DNA of 64,000 nt, from the NCBI GenBank assembly GCA_009103225.1, contig RHPI01002533.1, positions 927,887-991,886 on the forward strand, read 5' to 3'. Positions within the stretch are counted from its first letter, which is position 1; each line of letters opens with the position of its first letter. Origin of the DNA: Chlorokybus atmophyticus. Its lineage: Eukaryota; Streptophyta; Chlorokybophyceae; Chlorokybales; Chlorokybaceae. Below are positions 35,089 through 48,900 of this stretch, piece after piece. Under the pieces are notes generated by a model. The model saw only the letters and a list, made by a program, of their open reading frames with translations. It was not told the DNA's origin and made no database searches. The position numbers were made by a program, and so were the translations under genes.

Positions 35089-38035
35089 CTACCACATAAA
35101 CCTTTGAATGCCAGGTTCATGTGACCACTCATATGGATGGTACAGGAATAGCCGCAGAACAACTGTGTTCAGTGCCATAAACATCAACATCGTCAAGGTC
35201 ACTGGTAAGTTGTGTAACGGGCGTCGAGTGTGCAAAGCGGCAAACAGGAACGGGATGGTATAGTAACGGAACTCCAGCATCAAAGCAGGTACCAGTGCTG
35301 TGCCGGTCACAATCAGGAATAGAAGCACCCACAACTCAGACACTGTCTGCCCTGCAAGCCAACAAATTGCTTGTTACCCACACTACGCCGGTTGATTGGT
35401 AATAGTGGTGGTTGCTGCACGTAGTAACCCACAACATAACATCAAACAGCATGTTGACGCAACGCGAGCCTTACTCAGCTCATGGAGAATAGACCAGAAA
35501 CTGTAGATGTACGCCGGTATCAAGGCATACTTCACCGCCCAGTGCTTGCGGAAAATGTCTTTCCATACATAGAAAGTATAGTGCCGGTTGTCCGCCAACA
35601 GGTATGGATGCACCAGACTGCACACACAAGAACACTGTGTTAACTACACACATTGAACTGTGGCGTTCAATGCACAGGGAAGGTGCAGCACGAACAGTAA
35701 CAAGCCTTGCTGCAAGGGAGCTACAGCAATCGGTGACACATGCTGACCTGCCCCAATAGACCATTGCCCACACTGCAATAACCGTAATGAGGAACTTTGA
35801 GACAAACATCCTTGGCGACCATTTAAGGCGCTGCCTAAGAAAGCTGAGAAGCGTCCCCAGGCGGGCCGGGCTCCAGTGCAGTGGTGCCATCATTATCGAT
35901 ATGAACAGGAAGCAGTACAACGGCTGTGCAAAGTGCAGAGCCGGCCGATGCGCAGAGCGATCACCTGCCAGCAGCGGTTGGCAAGAACTCCACATTTCGC
36001 TTTAAGGCACTGCTTAGCCACATATGTCAAGTGCCAGGCAGACTTACCAACCACAATGCCACCGTTGCCCTTGACAAACGCGGCGAACATGGTCACCACA
36101 CTTATGCTTGGCCAGAAGTGCTTGAGCAACTTTAGCCGATAATGCCAAGCATCAGCCAAGGCATACTGCAACTGCTCAATTATGCCTGTGTTAGCACGCA
36201 TGCATCAGCCATGAGTGACGACAGAGAGCTTTGCTGTACAAAGCATTCTTTGGCAATAGCAGAAACCGACACACCAGCCAGATGATGCACATGAAGCTGA
36301 CTCAGGCCAATGTGGACTATTGGCAGCAGGCAAGGGAAGTACCTTCCGGCTGCTCCACTTCTGCACCTTTCCTTGTCTTTAACATGCTTGCATAATGAGA
36401 GGACCTGACATAGAGCCTGCCGGTTTCCTGCTCAAGGACCTCCAGCATGCCGACGGCTACAGAAAACATGAGCCACACCACGTTTGTTTGCCTGCACAAG
36501 ACTGCGAATGCACCTATCTGCAATACGACACGATAGCATTATACTCCGCACACAGCAGGTGTGCAAGAGGTGTAGAATAGTGGTACTGTACCAATGCTGC
36601 ACGCAGGTGGCGGCCTCGGAGGGTTGCGAGATGCATCGAGCACACTGCAGTTGTCGACACCACGTCCGTGTAGAACAAAAAGGTGTAGAAGAAGTGCAGT
36701 GGGTACAAGGCTAAGCCAAGAGCGACCATGCCGGGAAAGGCAACGCCCTGCAAGCAGTTGCTGTGCTGAGTGCAGCCCAGCAGCAAAGGCATTGTGGTAA
36801 GCTGCAAGGTAAAACATACCGGTTGTGTCCGCTGACAACCAAGTCAGATCAATGAACAGCACTGTACAGGTGTGTTTAAAAAAATGCAGCATTGTTACTA
36901 TATGCGAGGAATGAACACAATATGCGCGCTGTAACTCGTAGACAGCAAGTTTGAGCTATGCTCAGCCGTGCTATCATTGTACTTCTACTGATGACAACTG
37001 CCAATATCTGCGAGCACTCAAGTGTTATACAGCGATGGGTTGGGTGACTCCAAGCACTGCGAGACCTCAACAGTACGATGCATTTGTTGAAGTAGCGATT
37101 ACTGTAGTAGTGACTACGCATTCAAGAGACACACATAACCCCCATATACTCCACCTCCATACACTGCACCTCAGATGGGTGCAGGGCTCGTCGTATCTTG
37201 ATGAACAGTCTTATGCAGTAAAAAGCAGCGACAATGTTGGTCGCTCGTAATGAAGATACACTACACGGACCAACCCTGCGCACCGAATGCGAGACACGAT
37301 GAGGCTATGAAATGGAATGTCATGTGCACACGATCCGCACATGTGCACGCGCATTCGTACACTGTTTAAGGTTGCAACTTATGAGCTCGTACCCTCCAGC
37401 TGAAGAGGGTGGCTGAAGTACTGCCAGCAGTGGTTGTAGTAACCGAACGCATGATGCAGCAAATATGTACCTGAACAGTCAGCACGCATGCACGTTGATC
37501 GCTTGTTAAGCGCTGTGCGTATGCCATCATACACTTACAAGCCAGGAAAGGTTGTTATCTTTGGGTCCCAAGAGTGGAAGTCGAGCTGGCAGTATCGTTG
37601 CGCCTGAGGGATGTGGAAGATCTCATCCTGCACATTGGGCAAGTGAGGCTTCTGAGCTTGACATTGTCACTCAAGTTGTCTAAAAGAACTGGGAAACGGT
37701 AGCTGTCATGCAACAAGTGCATGCAGTGGTCAGTACTAGCCTACAGAGAAGCGGGGCGCCTCATGTGGCTGACCAACGTTTGATGTTAACCACTGCACCT
37801 TGACTGCTACAACCCAATGTGCTAACGAGATGTTGGTTGCTGCGAAAACTCAGAAATGCACTCGATGCAAGGAAGTGCCAGTACAGCAGCGCTGCAAAAC
37901 GTTGCTGGTTGATGTGCAATATGCCAGCATTGTGCTCTTGCTAGGTAGGCAGGCGCTTACCATGTAGGGTTCGGGTACGTGCGCATTGACCAAGGCCGCG
38001 ACGGGGGCATAGACGCCCGCCGCCGCTGCCGCCAT
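35089..38035 (-). CDS. ALG10: ALG10: dolichyl-P-Glc alpha-1,2-glucosyltransferase
   Basis: ER multi-pass enzyme that adds the last glucose to the lipid-linked Glc3Man9GlcNAc2 precursor for N-glycosylation. Ten exons: 38035-37961, 37627-37539, 37470-37393, 37275-37170, 36747-36592, 36517-36343, 36185-36048, 35964-35748, 35617-35475, 35351-35089. Phases close, 479 residues, TAG stop. Landmarks: [20 protein letters not shown] and [10 protein letters not shown] near the N-terminus, [68 protein letters not shown]-like [12 protein letters not shown], and the family-typical last residues QRFMW. The in-frame frame extends upstream, but 38035 is the only ATG before the conserved part. Divergent from NDUFA2 with 101 bp between the two start codons. 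Confidence 0.96.
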
Positions 38036-38136
38036 CGCCGCCGCCGCTGTCGCATCCACAACAACACCTGTGGTTCAAACGTGCTCCCATTTGCACTAGG
38101 GTTTTGAAGGCAGGGGCGGCAGTGGCGGGCGCAGGG
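38036..38136. promoter_or_regulatory. Short bidir. promoter between ALG10 and NDUFA2
   Basis: Only 101 bp separate the two divergent start codons, so both leaders and the shared promoter core must overlap here or lie within the partner gene. The interval is GC-rich with GCC repeats and no TATA-like box. Confidence 0.6.
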
Positions 38137-38653
38137 ATGTCTTGGCGGGCGTCCTTGTCCCGCACCGTCCAGGAGCTCCGGATCCACCTTTGCCAGACAG
38201 GCGCTTCAAGCGCTGGAGCAAGGTGAGATGAGTTTGGTTGTGCCGCAGCAGTGTTCTAAACGCAGCATAAACGCCTTGATACTGTTGCTTCACATGCGTA
38301 TGTTGGATAGTGAACGACGTACTTTTTGCATTGCACAGAGCCTTTGTCAAGAGCTCGTACAAGGATCTCAAGGGGCTCAACCCTCGGCTGCCAATCCTTA
38401 TACGGGAATGCTCGGGCATTGAGCCAAAGTTGTACGCGCGCTTCGGTGAGTTCACGGTGTTGATTGACTGTGATAGTGAGCAGCTTTACCAAGAGTCAAT
38501 GCAGAAGCTACTTTGGGTTATCGCTAGAATCGTCTGCTTGAGGTTAAGTGGTGCTGTGCAGATTTTGGCAAGGAGAAGAGTGTCTCCGTGGGTGGGCTTG
38601 ACGAGAAGGCCATAGCTGCGAAACTCGAGGAATTGGTGAAGAACCCAGCTTAG
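38137..38653 (+). CDS. NDUFA2: Mitochondrial complex I subunit B8 (NDUFA2)
   Basis: Accessory matrix-arm subunit of NADH:ubiquinone oxidoreductase with a thioredoxin-like fold. Exons 38137-38222, 38339-38445, 38562-38653; phases close, 94 residues, TAG stop, matching the usual ~95-100. Sequence landmarks: MSWRASLSRTVQELRIHLCQ, FVKSSYKDLKGLNPRLPILI, RECSGIEPKLYARFDFGKEK, and the C-terminal LEELVKNPA. The two cysteines conserved in B8 (in LCQ and ECSG) are both present. Both the start and stop are clear. Confidence 0.95.
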
Positions 38654-39929
38654 CTTGCAAGTGAGGGCATTCGCAGGCGACACTTGGGATGAAACTCAGG
38701 AAAGGCAGGTCAGGCTCAATCAGTTCTTCATCAGGATTCATAGCTGCCACGGCATCGGCTCACTCAGTGTGCAGATGGTCCAGGACTGTCAAATGTGATG
38801 TGATTTAGTTGCGTTGGGATGGTGATCCGCGGGTTCTTTGTTATCAGGTTTAGCTTAGGTGCCTAATATGATGCAGTCACATGTGCTAGCCGTGTGCATA
38901 GCGTAGACTTGAGGCTGTGTGCGTTGGCTGAAGACAACAGAGTCGCGCGCGCTGTCCGGGTGATCACGATGATTTACATTTGATTGCTTGTCGATGTAAA
39001 GGTGTTATAGCATCTACAGCATGCATCAGTTTTGGCTAGCTTGTGCTACATTGCCAGGTAGGTGCCAGGTAGGTGTCTGTGAATATTGTAACAGTTTCCG
39101 CCCAAGCCATATTGACAATGACATGTACGTGAAACATATGTTCACATATATTCGTCTTACATCTGTAGGTACATGCTCGGTCTGCATTATTGTTCACTTT
39201 GTTGAAGATGCGGTTTGTTTTAATGATGTCGTTGCGCAGTTCTACATGCATGTTTGAATTGCAGCCTCGCTGATTGGTTTGCGCGAAGGTCTTCACAATC
39301 AATGGTACCGTAGAAAAGGAACATGAGCGAATGGGTGCAAGTTGGCATTGAGGTGGGAGAGTCCAAACTCGGCCATTTTGAGTTCAAACTTTCGATATAG
39401 CATTCATTGCATAAAAACAGGCGCCTCAAGTGCTGCTGTAATCGAAAATTGCACTTTTAGTACATGTATTCGTAAAGGCTGACACGTGTATCGCATGTGA
39501 GCACCCTATCAGCAATATGTCTTGGTGTAAAATGCGTGCTGCTAAGTGTTGCTTACAATTCAAGTTTGATGTTGATTATTTCGCACTGTATCATGTATGA
39601 ACAACCATTTTGAGTCAATATCATCTGGAAGATAGCAGCAGACCATCATAGCATTCATTAACGGCGATGATTGCAAAACATTCATACGAGTGTAGATTAC
39701 TCAATAAGCTTGTGTGATGAATTGCCATTGATTGGTAGTCTGTGCATGATAGCGTGTCGTACAGCTTGGAATCAATACAGTTTATCATTACAAGGCAAAT
39801 GATTTCGTGTATTAAATTATACACAATATTGTGTCTACATGTACATGTTGTGCTTGCTGGCTTGCATTGCATTTGGCCCCTACAGTATACGGTAAAGTTC
39901 GCCTTTGCTACTCTTATGCTTGTGATATA

Positions 39930-41189
<1,260 letters not shown>

Positions 41190-41285
41190 TTTAAGCCTAA
41201 CATCAAATATCAATGTGTAATGAGGCAAAAGTTTGTGACAAAGGGGGTTCTGATCACTGAACTAACATGACTTTGTGTATATATG

Positions 41286-41320
<35 letters not shown>

Positions 41321-42143
41321 TGTATTTGACCACAGTCACGGTAGCGTCTTTTGCTACCACAACCTAATGGTCGCAACTTGCTTTGCTATCAAGGTATTTT
41401 ATGATAACGTAGTAATTGCATCGGGTTGTCTTCAACGATACCCATATCAATTTGTATTACGTGCATACCTTACGTGCACATAATATGAAATTCTTATGCG
41501 AGCCTTCCCATTTTTTTGGTCAACAACCTGCAACGTGGAGCTAGCGCTGCAGACCATTCCCGCGATGGGATTGAAGGTCTGGAGGATAGGTGCGATCCTA
41601 CCACTTCTGCAGCTGATAGCTTTGTCTAGGAGGCCTGCCAGCCGGGCAAGATCTTGGCAACCCAAGCGACACGCGAAGTTTATACATAAAATCTCAAGTC
41701 TATACACGTACTGTGGTGACATTATAACATTTCAAACTGTTTAACTGGTAATGCTTGTTTTTAATAATTCGCATATTGGCATGCATTACATGCATACCTT
41801 ACGTGCATATGTTATAAAACTCGTATAAAGTTAAGGTTATGCATGTACTCTGGTACCATCTTATCTTGGAGTGTTGAAGTGGTACTACAAATCATGTATG
41901 TAAACGTAAGTATCCGGTATGTTCCCTCGCTCAGCATAAGAGGGTGGTACATGACAGTTGCTCAGGTACATTATGCAGGTGCAGCCCTTGTAGTGCTTAC
42001 AAAGGGTAGCATTTATGGTCACTGCAAGCGCCAATCCCAGAAATTAAACGGCTTCTTTGCGAGCCGCGCCGTCCACATTGCGAGGTGACGGGTGACGCTT
42101 CTCGCGAGCGTTGTGACGCGATTCGTTGTCACTTTTTACGCGT

Positions 42144-42186
42144 GTGACTTTTTATTCTCGGTTGCCCTTTTGGCGGCCATGTTAAC
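42144..42186. repeat. Dispersed repeat, copy 1 (second copy 59052-59094)
   Basis: Ends in CCTTTTGGCGGCCATGTTAA and is preceded by several GTGACGC-like motifs. The same orientation and context recur at 59052-59094. Confidence 0.6.
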
Positions 42187-42435
42187 GCGCCTAACAGAAA
42201 CCTCAGACGATTGTCCCAAACTTCGGACACTTTCCACTAGTTAGGGCGCCGCTCACTGGTTATAGCGTTGTCTTTGGAGCTTGATGGTTCTATGGAAACC
42301 TCAGCTGATAAGCTACCAGTTGAGCTTGACAGAGCCAATCAACTGCGTGCACATCACGCCGTCTAAGACCGGCTGCTTGTGCAGGCGGTCCAAAGCAGTC
42401 CGTGCTCAACTTCGGACGGTTGAGAACATCCTTGT

Positions 42436-42508
42436 AAGGGGAAGGTACATTATAATTACCACAAATCGACCACAAAAGCACCAAGTCTTTTGTGGTCGAG
42501 TGGGCTAT
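42436..42508. repeat. Hairpin repeat, copy 1
   Basis: Contains GGGAAGGTACAT, ATTACCACAAATCGACCA and a perfect 12-bp stem (CGACCACAAAAG / CTTTTGTGGTCG) with loop CACCAAGT. It ends GAGTGGGCT. Nearly identical to 54509-54577. Confidence 0.85.
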
Positions 42509-42898
42509 GCAGCCGGATCGCCCGAGGGGCTTTTGCCTGCTAGCCATTAAGCAAGTCCCGACCCCCTCACGTCGGGTGCGACCCGCGTGGAGTCGCGCGG
42601 ATTGGTGTTGAAAGTGATGGATTTTGGCATTGCAATGTCCGGTGTTTTCGCCGCGTGTCGGGTCGATTGTGCGTGCCTGGGGGCGTGGGTTTGCAAGGGT
42701 CGAGGATGGTCCGCCGTGATTTGTCCGGACCCAAATCCTAGTTGAGTGGTGTAGTGTCGTGGAATGTCGGTGTGGTCTGTCGGAAGTCCACGCGAGTGGC
42801 GGCGGAAGCTGTTGGCGTAAGTCCCCGCGAGTTGAGCGCGAAGCAAATGGTCATTGTGTGCAAGTCCGCAAGGATGCATGCTATACGCTGGAGACGAT

Positions 42899-42930
<32 letters not shown>

Positions 42931-43756
42931 GGTGGCGGCGGTGCCGGCGGGAGGGTTAGGCCTTATGTGCATGTGGAGTTTTCTGGAGCGCTCATAGATC
43001 CGCTGAAGCAGTAGGGTGTCCCGGCGTATTGCCTAGGTGGTGCCATGTGCTGCTTGCAGGCCTGCAGATGCAAGTGAGCCAGGCTTACGTAGACTTGAGC
43101 TGATAGTAGTGACTCCCTTTTGCTTAATAAAGGCTGTGATTGTGGCGTTAATGTGCGTGTCTCATGGTTGGTGTGGGCTGCAGCTTGTTAGCTGGTGCTT
43201 CGCCGTTTTGGCATGTGCATGTGTGTGAGTCTGACGGCAGGTTTGCTAAGGTTCTGTACTGTCTCATGTGCATGTCATGCAAAATGTTGCAGTGTTGGTT
43301 GTGCCCTTGCACAGTCAACTGCTGTATGAATGATCACATAGAACACAATGGTGAGGTTGTTGCTGACTCGTTGTTTTTTACTGTTGATGATGTTACTACA
43401 GTCTCAAGTGTGATGAGTATGCAATGGTGCTGTGAACATGTTGTGTAAACGAGTGTGGACATTGTCAATGAATGCATGTCAGACGCCTGCTGTGTTCATA
43501 GCTGCGTTCAACTGTAGGATGTCTACATACTCGTACTCATCTTGTGCTTGTGCTTGTGCTTCAGATGCAGTGCTGAGGTTGATTGTGAATGCTGACTGTG
43601 CACTGCTGGTGTCTTATATGGATGCATCAAGTTATGTGTGCCGTTTGTTGAGCAGCAGGGTGTTTCAAGGGGTGGGCTCTGTTACCAATTGATGCACGCC
43701 CATATTGACATGCACGTGGTCTCACAGAGTATGCTGTGAGTGCAAGGGCAATGATT
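42509..43756. other. Region downstream of the methyltransferase
   Basis: A GGC/GGT trinucleotide run lies at 42899-42950. A 141-codon - strand frame at 42547-42972 and short + strand frames have no recognised motif and overlap this run. Otherwise nothing identifiable. Confidence 0.35.
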
Positions 43757-45700
43757 TCATGTCCATGACAGCGGTGAGCTGCTGACAGTATATCCTAAAG
43801 CACGCAACATGAGTCGGCCTACATACTCAGAGTAGGCCGGAGGTATGCACTCAACTAGTGTTGACTCGGCTCTGATCCACTCAATGCCGTGCGCTGTCTT
43901 CCAGCCCTCTGTTGTCCCACGTGCGCCTGCTTGCCCGTAAATGGGGTACATATGTGTAGTGCCTATGTAATCTGCTTGGCTGGTGGTGTGTGTACAGTGT
44001 CCTGACAGTGCACCCAAGCTTTTGCCTACGTGATCGCAGACCATATCCACCGCCACAATGGGGTGGGTCTCAAACACACGATGTCTGAAAGTCGAGACGC
44101 CGAACATGGTGCCGCACAGCGTCATGTTCGGCTTCATGTGCCGTGCAGCATCCGGTATCTCTCCAAACAGTAAGGTTTGCCGGATTGATGTAAGCGAAGG
44201 CGCAACGTGTGCAGTAAAGTGCTGTGGTTCCAATTGGAGGAATGTGCTATACGTTGGAACTCAGGTATGCAGCGCGCATAGGCTTGACATGGTGGGCTCG
44301 CCCAAACCACGTCATATGGTGTTAGGTCAATAGTCATTGCATCTCCAAGGATGAAGGGAAACGGGTACTCTGGCTGCTCGAGGCAGTCGACTCCCGTCAC
44401 ATCGAAGCCTGCGCGATGAAGGCCCATACTAGCGCCACCGCCACCGCAGCACAAGTCCAGTAACTTGGGACGATGGGGGGCTCCGTCGGGGCTTTGTGCG
44501 GTGTGGGACAACAGGAGGGGCGAGGATGAACTCCACAAGGGAAGACAAGGCAAAGGTGGATCTGCCTTTTGGTTGGTAGGTACTCTACCCCCACCGATCT
44601 TGATGCATGACATGAGGCCATTGACTTGAAGGCACACCACTATGTTGTGCTTTTCAATCTTCATGTGTTGCACATCTCCATCACCAAAACGCACGCTGTG
44701 GCGCACTGGCAAAGCAACGTCGTTAACATATGTCATGAGCGTACATGGTGGGCAGCATTAACGACTGCGTGTGATATGATGCATAGCTTGCACTAGCACT
44801 TACAATTGCAGTCGTTGTAGCTGTAGCTGCAACCCTCATACCAGTCACGGTCCGCTGGCCAGTATACCCTCACCGTACAGCCGACCAAGGCAGCACCTCC
44901 GTCTGCGCAGCGCTTGCGATATGCGGCGGCGTCATCATCGTGTGCATTTCGCTGCAATTAGCGCATGGAATGTCACGTACGAACGGTACGTGCACTGAAC
45001 GTGGCGTCAACTATGGCAGCATTGCATGCACTCACCAACGGCGAGAGTGGGATGCATGGCAGCTCGTGTGTGCCCCGCGCCTGTGCGCGTGCGATGCCTC
45101 TCCCGCAACGCGCGTGTTGGGACTGCGTTGCCAAGTCATGTATGTTACAGCTCGTGGCTGACATCAGGATTGGAGTTGTGAACAACACACGTGCAGCTCA
45201 CACAATCGACAGGCAATGTGCATTACGTCGTACCGCAAGCATACGAGGAAAGCGGCATGCGTGGTTGCGCGCCTACACACACAATGCACCCGTGACTGCA
45301 GGTGACTTAGCTGTGAACTATGAGGTGAGCTGATATTACGAAGATTACATACCTTGTGCAAACTGTATGACGCGTCGGTGGGGTGGCTGCCCCGGGACAC
45401 ATACGGCATGTTGCGCATGGGTTGTCCATTCCATTCGAACAGCGATTCTGCGCATTGATGACAGGTGCACTGTGTGTGGAAGAACTCAGGGTGTGTGCAT
45501 TTCATCTCCTCTGCACTCGATGACATGAAGACCAGCTGCTTGATGATGCCAGCAACAGGCGGTGAATCCGAACAACTGCTTGTACTGCCCGCATTGGGCT
45601 TGATGTCTGTTGAGCCTCGCACGTTGGCCGTTCAAGACTGCATATGCTTGGCACACTGAGCAGATCAGTGCAGGCCTCGATCCGCCGGCGGCGTGCATGA
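43757..45700 (-). pseudogene. C5-cytosine DNA methyltransferase with Cys/His-rich and Tudor-like N-terminus
   Basis: Would transfer methyl from S-adenosylmethionine to C5 of cytosine. MTase motifs: motif [21 protein letters not shown], then VTGVD; motif [12 protein letters not shown] with the catalytic Cys; a motif VI region GKPYCLE; then LCGTMFGVSTFRHRVFE (motif VIII) and IPPAYSEYVGRLMLRALG (motif X). The compact layout resembles prokaryotic and phage enzymes rather than DNMT1 or CMT. Upstream, exon 44951-44804 gives VGCTVRVYWPADRDWYEG and the next part [14 protein letters not shown], a Tudor/Agenet-like pair. An earlier exon, ending at 45353, is Cys/His-rich (CCWHHQAAG, CTHPEFFHTQC). Frameshifts near 44160, 44740 and 45505 make this copy inactive. 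It lies on the same strand just after the large DUF6589-like gene. Confidence 0.75.
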
Positions 45701-45961
45701 TGGCTGCCGGATGCCACGCATGCATTTGACAGCGCAACTGATGCGCTGCCAGTCATGAGCCTCCTGCGATCATGTTCAACCCTAATAATACGCTCTCAAA
45801 CTCTAAAATAGCGATCACAGTGTGTATGTTGACAGTGATCAACCGGCGGTGTGGACCTGAGCGTTGGCAGGGTCGGCGGCCTCCTACCAAACAGGTACAT
45901 AGATGTGGGCAAATTGCATGCATGCATCCTGTGGAGTAGGGATGTCACAAGAGTTCACCTG

Positions 45962-48900
45962 TTACTCAATAGGCACTGTCAAGTCTTCTATGATGTCCAA
46001 CCACTCGGCTACTGTGTGTTCTTGTGCATCCAATTCTTGTATGTCCTCCAGGTCGGAGAGAACAGTACAGTCATCCTCCGACTGCAGGCTGCTGCACTCT
46101 TCATCTCCAGTGTCATCATCCTCTGAGCTGCTGGACATCTCCAGCTCCTCTTGCATGTGTGTTTGAGTCTGTGTTGGTAACTCCGGCTGCTGTGTTTGCT
46201 GTGTGTTGAGTTGTGTCGGCTGAGCTGTCTCCGAGTTGTTGCAGCCAATGCATGAGCAACTGTCAGAACAATGCGCGCCTTGCTTGCGGCATTTGCAGGC
46301 CTTGGTCTTGCATTGATTCTTCTTGCAGCTGCACCTGTTCAACACGCGGTCAGCCCTGCTCTTGGCAGCTGCCATGTTGGCTGGAGTGTCCATGATGGCA
46401 CATGCAATGTTGTCGATGACCTCAAACCCATGTTGGTCCAATGCTGGCAGGTGCAGCACGGGCTTCCAAGACTGAAGCCACATCTCAACCACCCATATGG
46501 ACCGGAGGCAGTGATAATGCAATGCTGGAGTTGTGGCCATATCTTCGTGACTGTCACTGGTATGGGGCCATGTGGTCTTGCGGATTGCAGTCAACCACTT
46601 CTCAATGCAGTCAGAATTGTCTTTGCTGGAGCGCGTGCTATTCACGTCGTAGAATAGCGCTGCTGGTGATGATGTCGGTTGAAAGGCTGTCTTGTGCTTG
46701 TAGAAATAAGCACAGCCGATCAAGCGTAGCATCATTGCAATCGCATTGTCTCTGTTGAGCTGACCAACCGGAGCAATGAACTCTGCCTCTCTGCCCATTG
46801 CGTGCTGCCAGTAGTACAGCTTAGAGATACCAGCAGTGTAACTGGTGTAATCGCAGCCAGTAACTGCGAAAAACAGCAAGATCTGGAGTGACAGCTGGTT
46901 GGGTTGTGTGTGTCTCAACTGTGGCAGATGCTTAAGGTTTTGGTACACAAGGTTAAGGTTGACAAAGGGCGCCCTTGTTGAGGCACTCCCATTGGTACTG
47001 ATCTGCACGTGGACTTGCTTGACTGCATCACCCCACATCTCCAGCGCTGCAAGCCCAATAATGGACACATCAGTGTCCGGTGAGTAGATGAGGATGGTCT
47101 TTTGCGTGCACTGCTTTGCACGATACCATACGCGTGAGTCCGCCTCCGCGTGGTTGCAGCTGTAAGTGTCCACAGTGTCGTAGATTGCTACTCCATCCTC
47201 TATGCGTACTCTGCGTGCGCATCCAGACCACTCATCCAAGTCAGAGCCGCCTGCCACAATCAGCTCCTGTTCTGGACGCAGGTGTGGTGCCGCCATCTCG
47301 GGGATGGTCGCAGTAAACAGATGACAGAGCTGGCGTTTGAGGGTGCGATCCGACAATAAAGACCTCCAATTCCTTAGAACCTCGGAGTTGAGTTGCAAAC
47401 TAATGCTGCTGCGCTGTGTAGTCCCAACCTTGCTTGCTTGCAGATTCGCCTTGACACCTGTCGCATGCTTAGGGTCGTCAAACACGACATGTAAAGCTTG
47501 CAGTGTCGGGTTGTGCAGTCGAGGGATAATGCAAGTCTTCAGCAGCTGGTCCAGGTAGTCCGCGATGGTGGTGACGTGAGGTAGCGGACTCTTGTTGATG
47601 AGAAACATACCCTCCTGGATGAGACACTCAACGCCAGGGGGAAAGCTGCGGCGCTCAGAGTTCTCAGCGCTGCCCACGAGTGCGGCAAGGAATGAGGCCT
47701 TGTTGCCCTTGCGCATCTGGCCCTCTTCGTTAAACAACGCCGCCGGGATGTCGACATATTGCTGTGTGCATGACTCTTCACCGGCGCCCTGCTTGGCCAG
47801 CCTCTTGAGAATCAAAGTCTGCACGACAACAACCAAGTAAAAAAACATGAACTGCGTTGGTGCCGACATTGCAGCTCAATGGCACAGCAGCATTAGCAGT
47901 GTCAGTGCATGTATCAACCACTGTGCATTCACCTTTTCCCGCCTGCACCTGTTCAGTGCGGTGTTGCCCTTCTTTGCCTTGTTGACCACGGCCATGGCCT
48001 TCAAGCCGAACCGTTTGGTGACCTTCTGCAGTGGCACTTCACGGCTGTGGGTTGCTTGAACAAACAACTTGAATTGGTCTTGTCCTAGCTGATAATGGCG
48101 CTGTAGGTCCAATGTGGTAGATGGCGCTGCTGGCCGGGCAGTAGATATGTGTTGCAGGGTGTGCAAGTTGGGCTCTTCAAAGACCAATGCAGCATCTAGT
48201 GCCCGACACATCCGCTGTACATTGAATATGGTGCGGTAGCTGTCATGTGAACTTGCAGCGCCGCGCACGCCAGGTCCACGCAGCATGCAGCCTCCGTGCA
48301 TTATGGTCCTGACCTTCTTCAGCATTATAGCTCGGTACGTAAAATGACCACATTTGGTACGCATGCTTTCTGGTGTAGGCCGCCCTATGCAGTGCTTTAA
48401 GTCCTTGTTAATGAGGCATTCATGCGCTTCATCCGATGCCACTGCATGCCCAGGACTGCCTGTGATAGATACAGCGAAAGCACCCGCCTTCAGATGCGAT
48501 AACACATCATGAGGCATGTCTTGGAGGTCACGCAGATGCAGGCTAATCAAGCGCTGGTACCAAGGGCGATCCCATGCAAAGGCAAGCGGTGCCAGTTCCT
48601 TGTAAGCACCCACTCTAAGGTGCCAATTGCGAGATCTGATTGCACAAAACAACTGCACATAGGCAGCTGCATCTCGCTGCGTAAAATTCCACCATAGTGC
48701 AAAGGTGCAGTCCACTTTGCTGCGCTCCTCGCCCCACTTGGTGAACTTCTCAGACCACTGTGGGTCTGCCATATCCGCCATGTTCCAGTCCTGCTCCGTC
48801 AACCATGTCGTGCCATCGGGTGAGCTAGTACTCCACACCTTGATTTGGTGTCGGTATATGGCCTCCCATACTTGCAACAAGAAAACATGCACGCGCTTCA

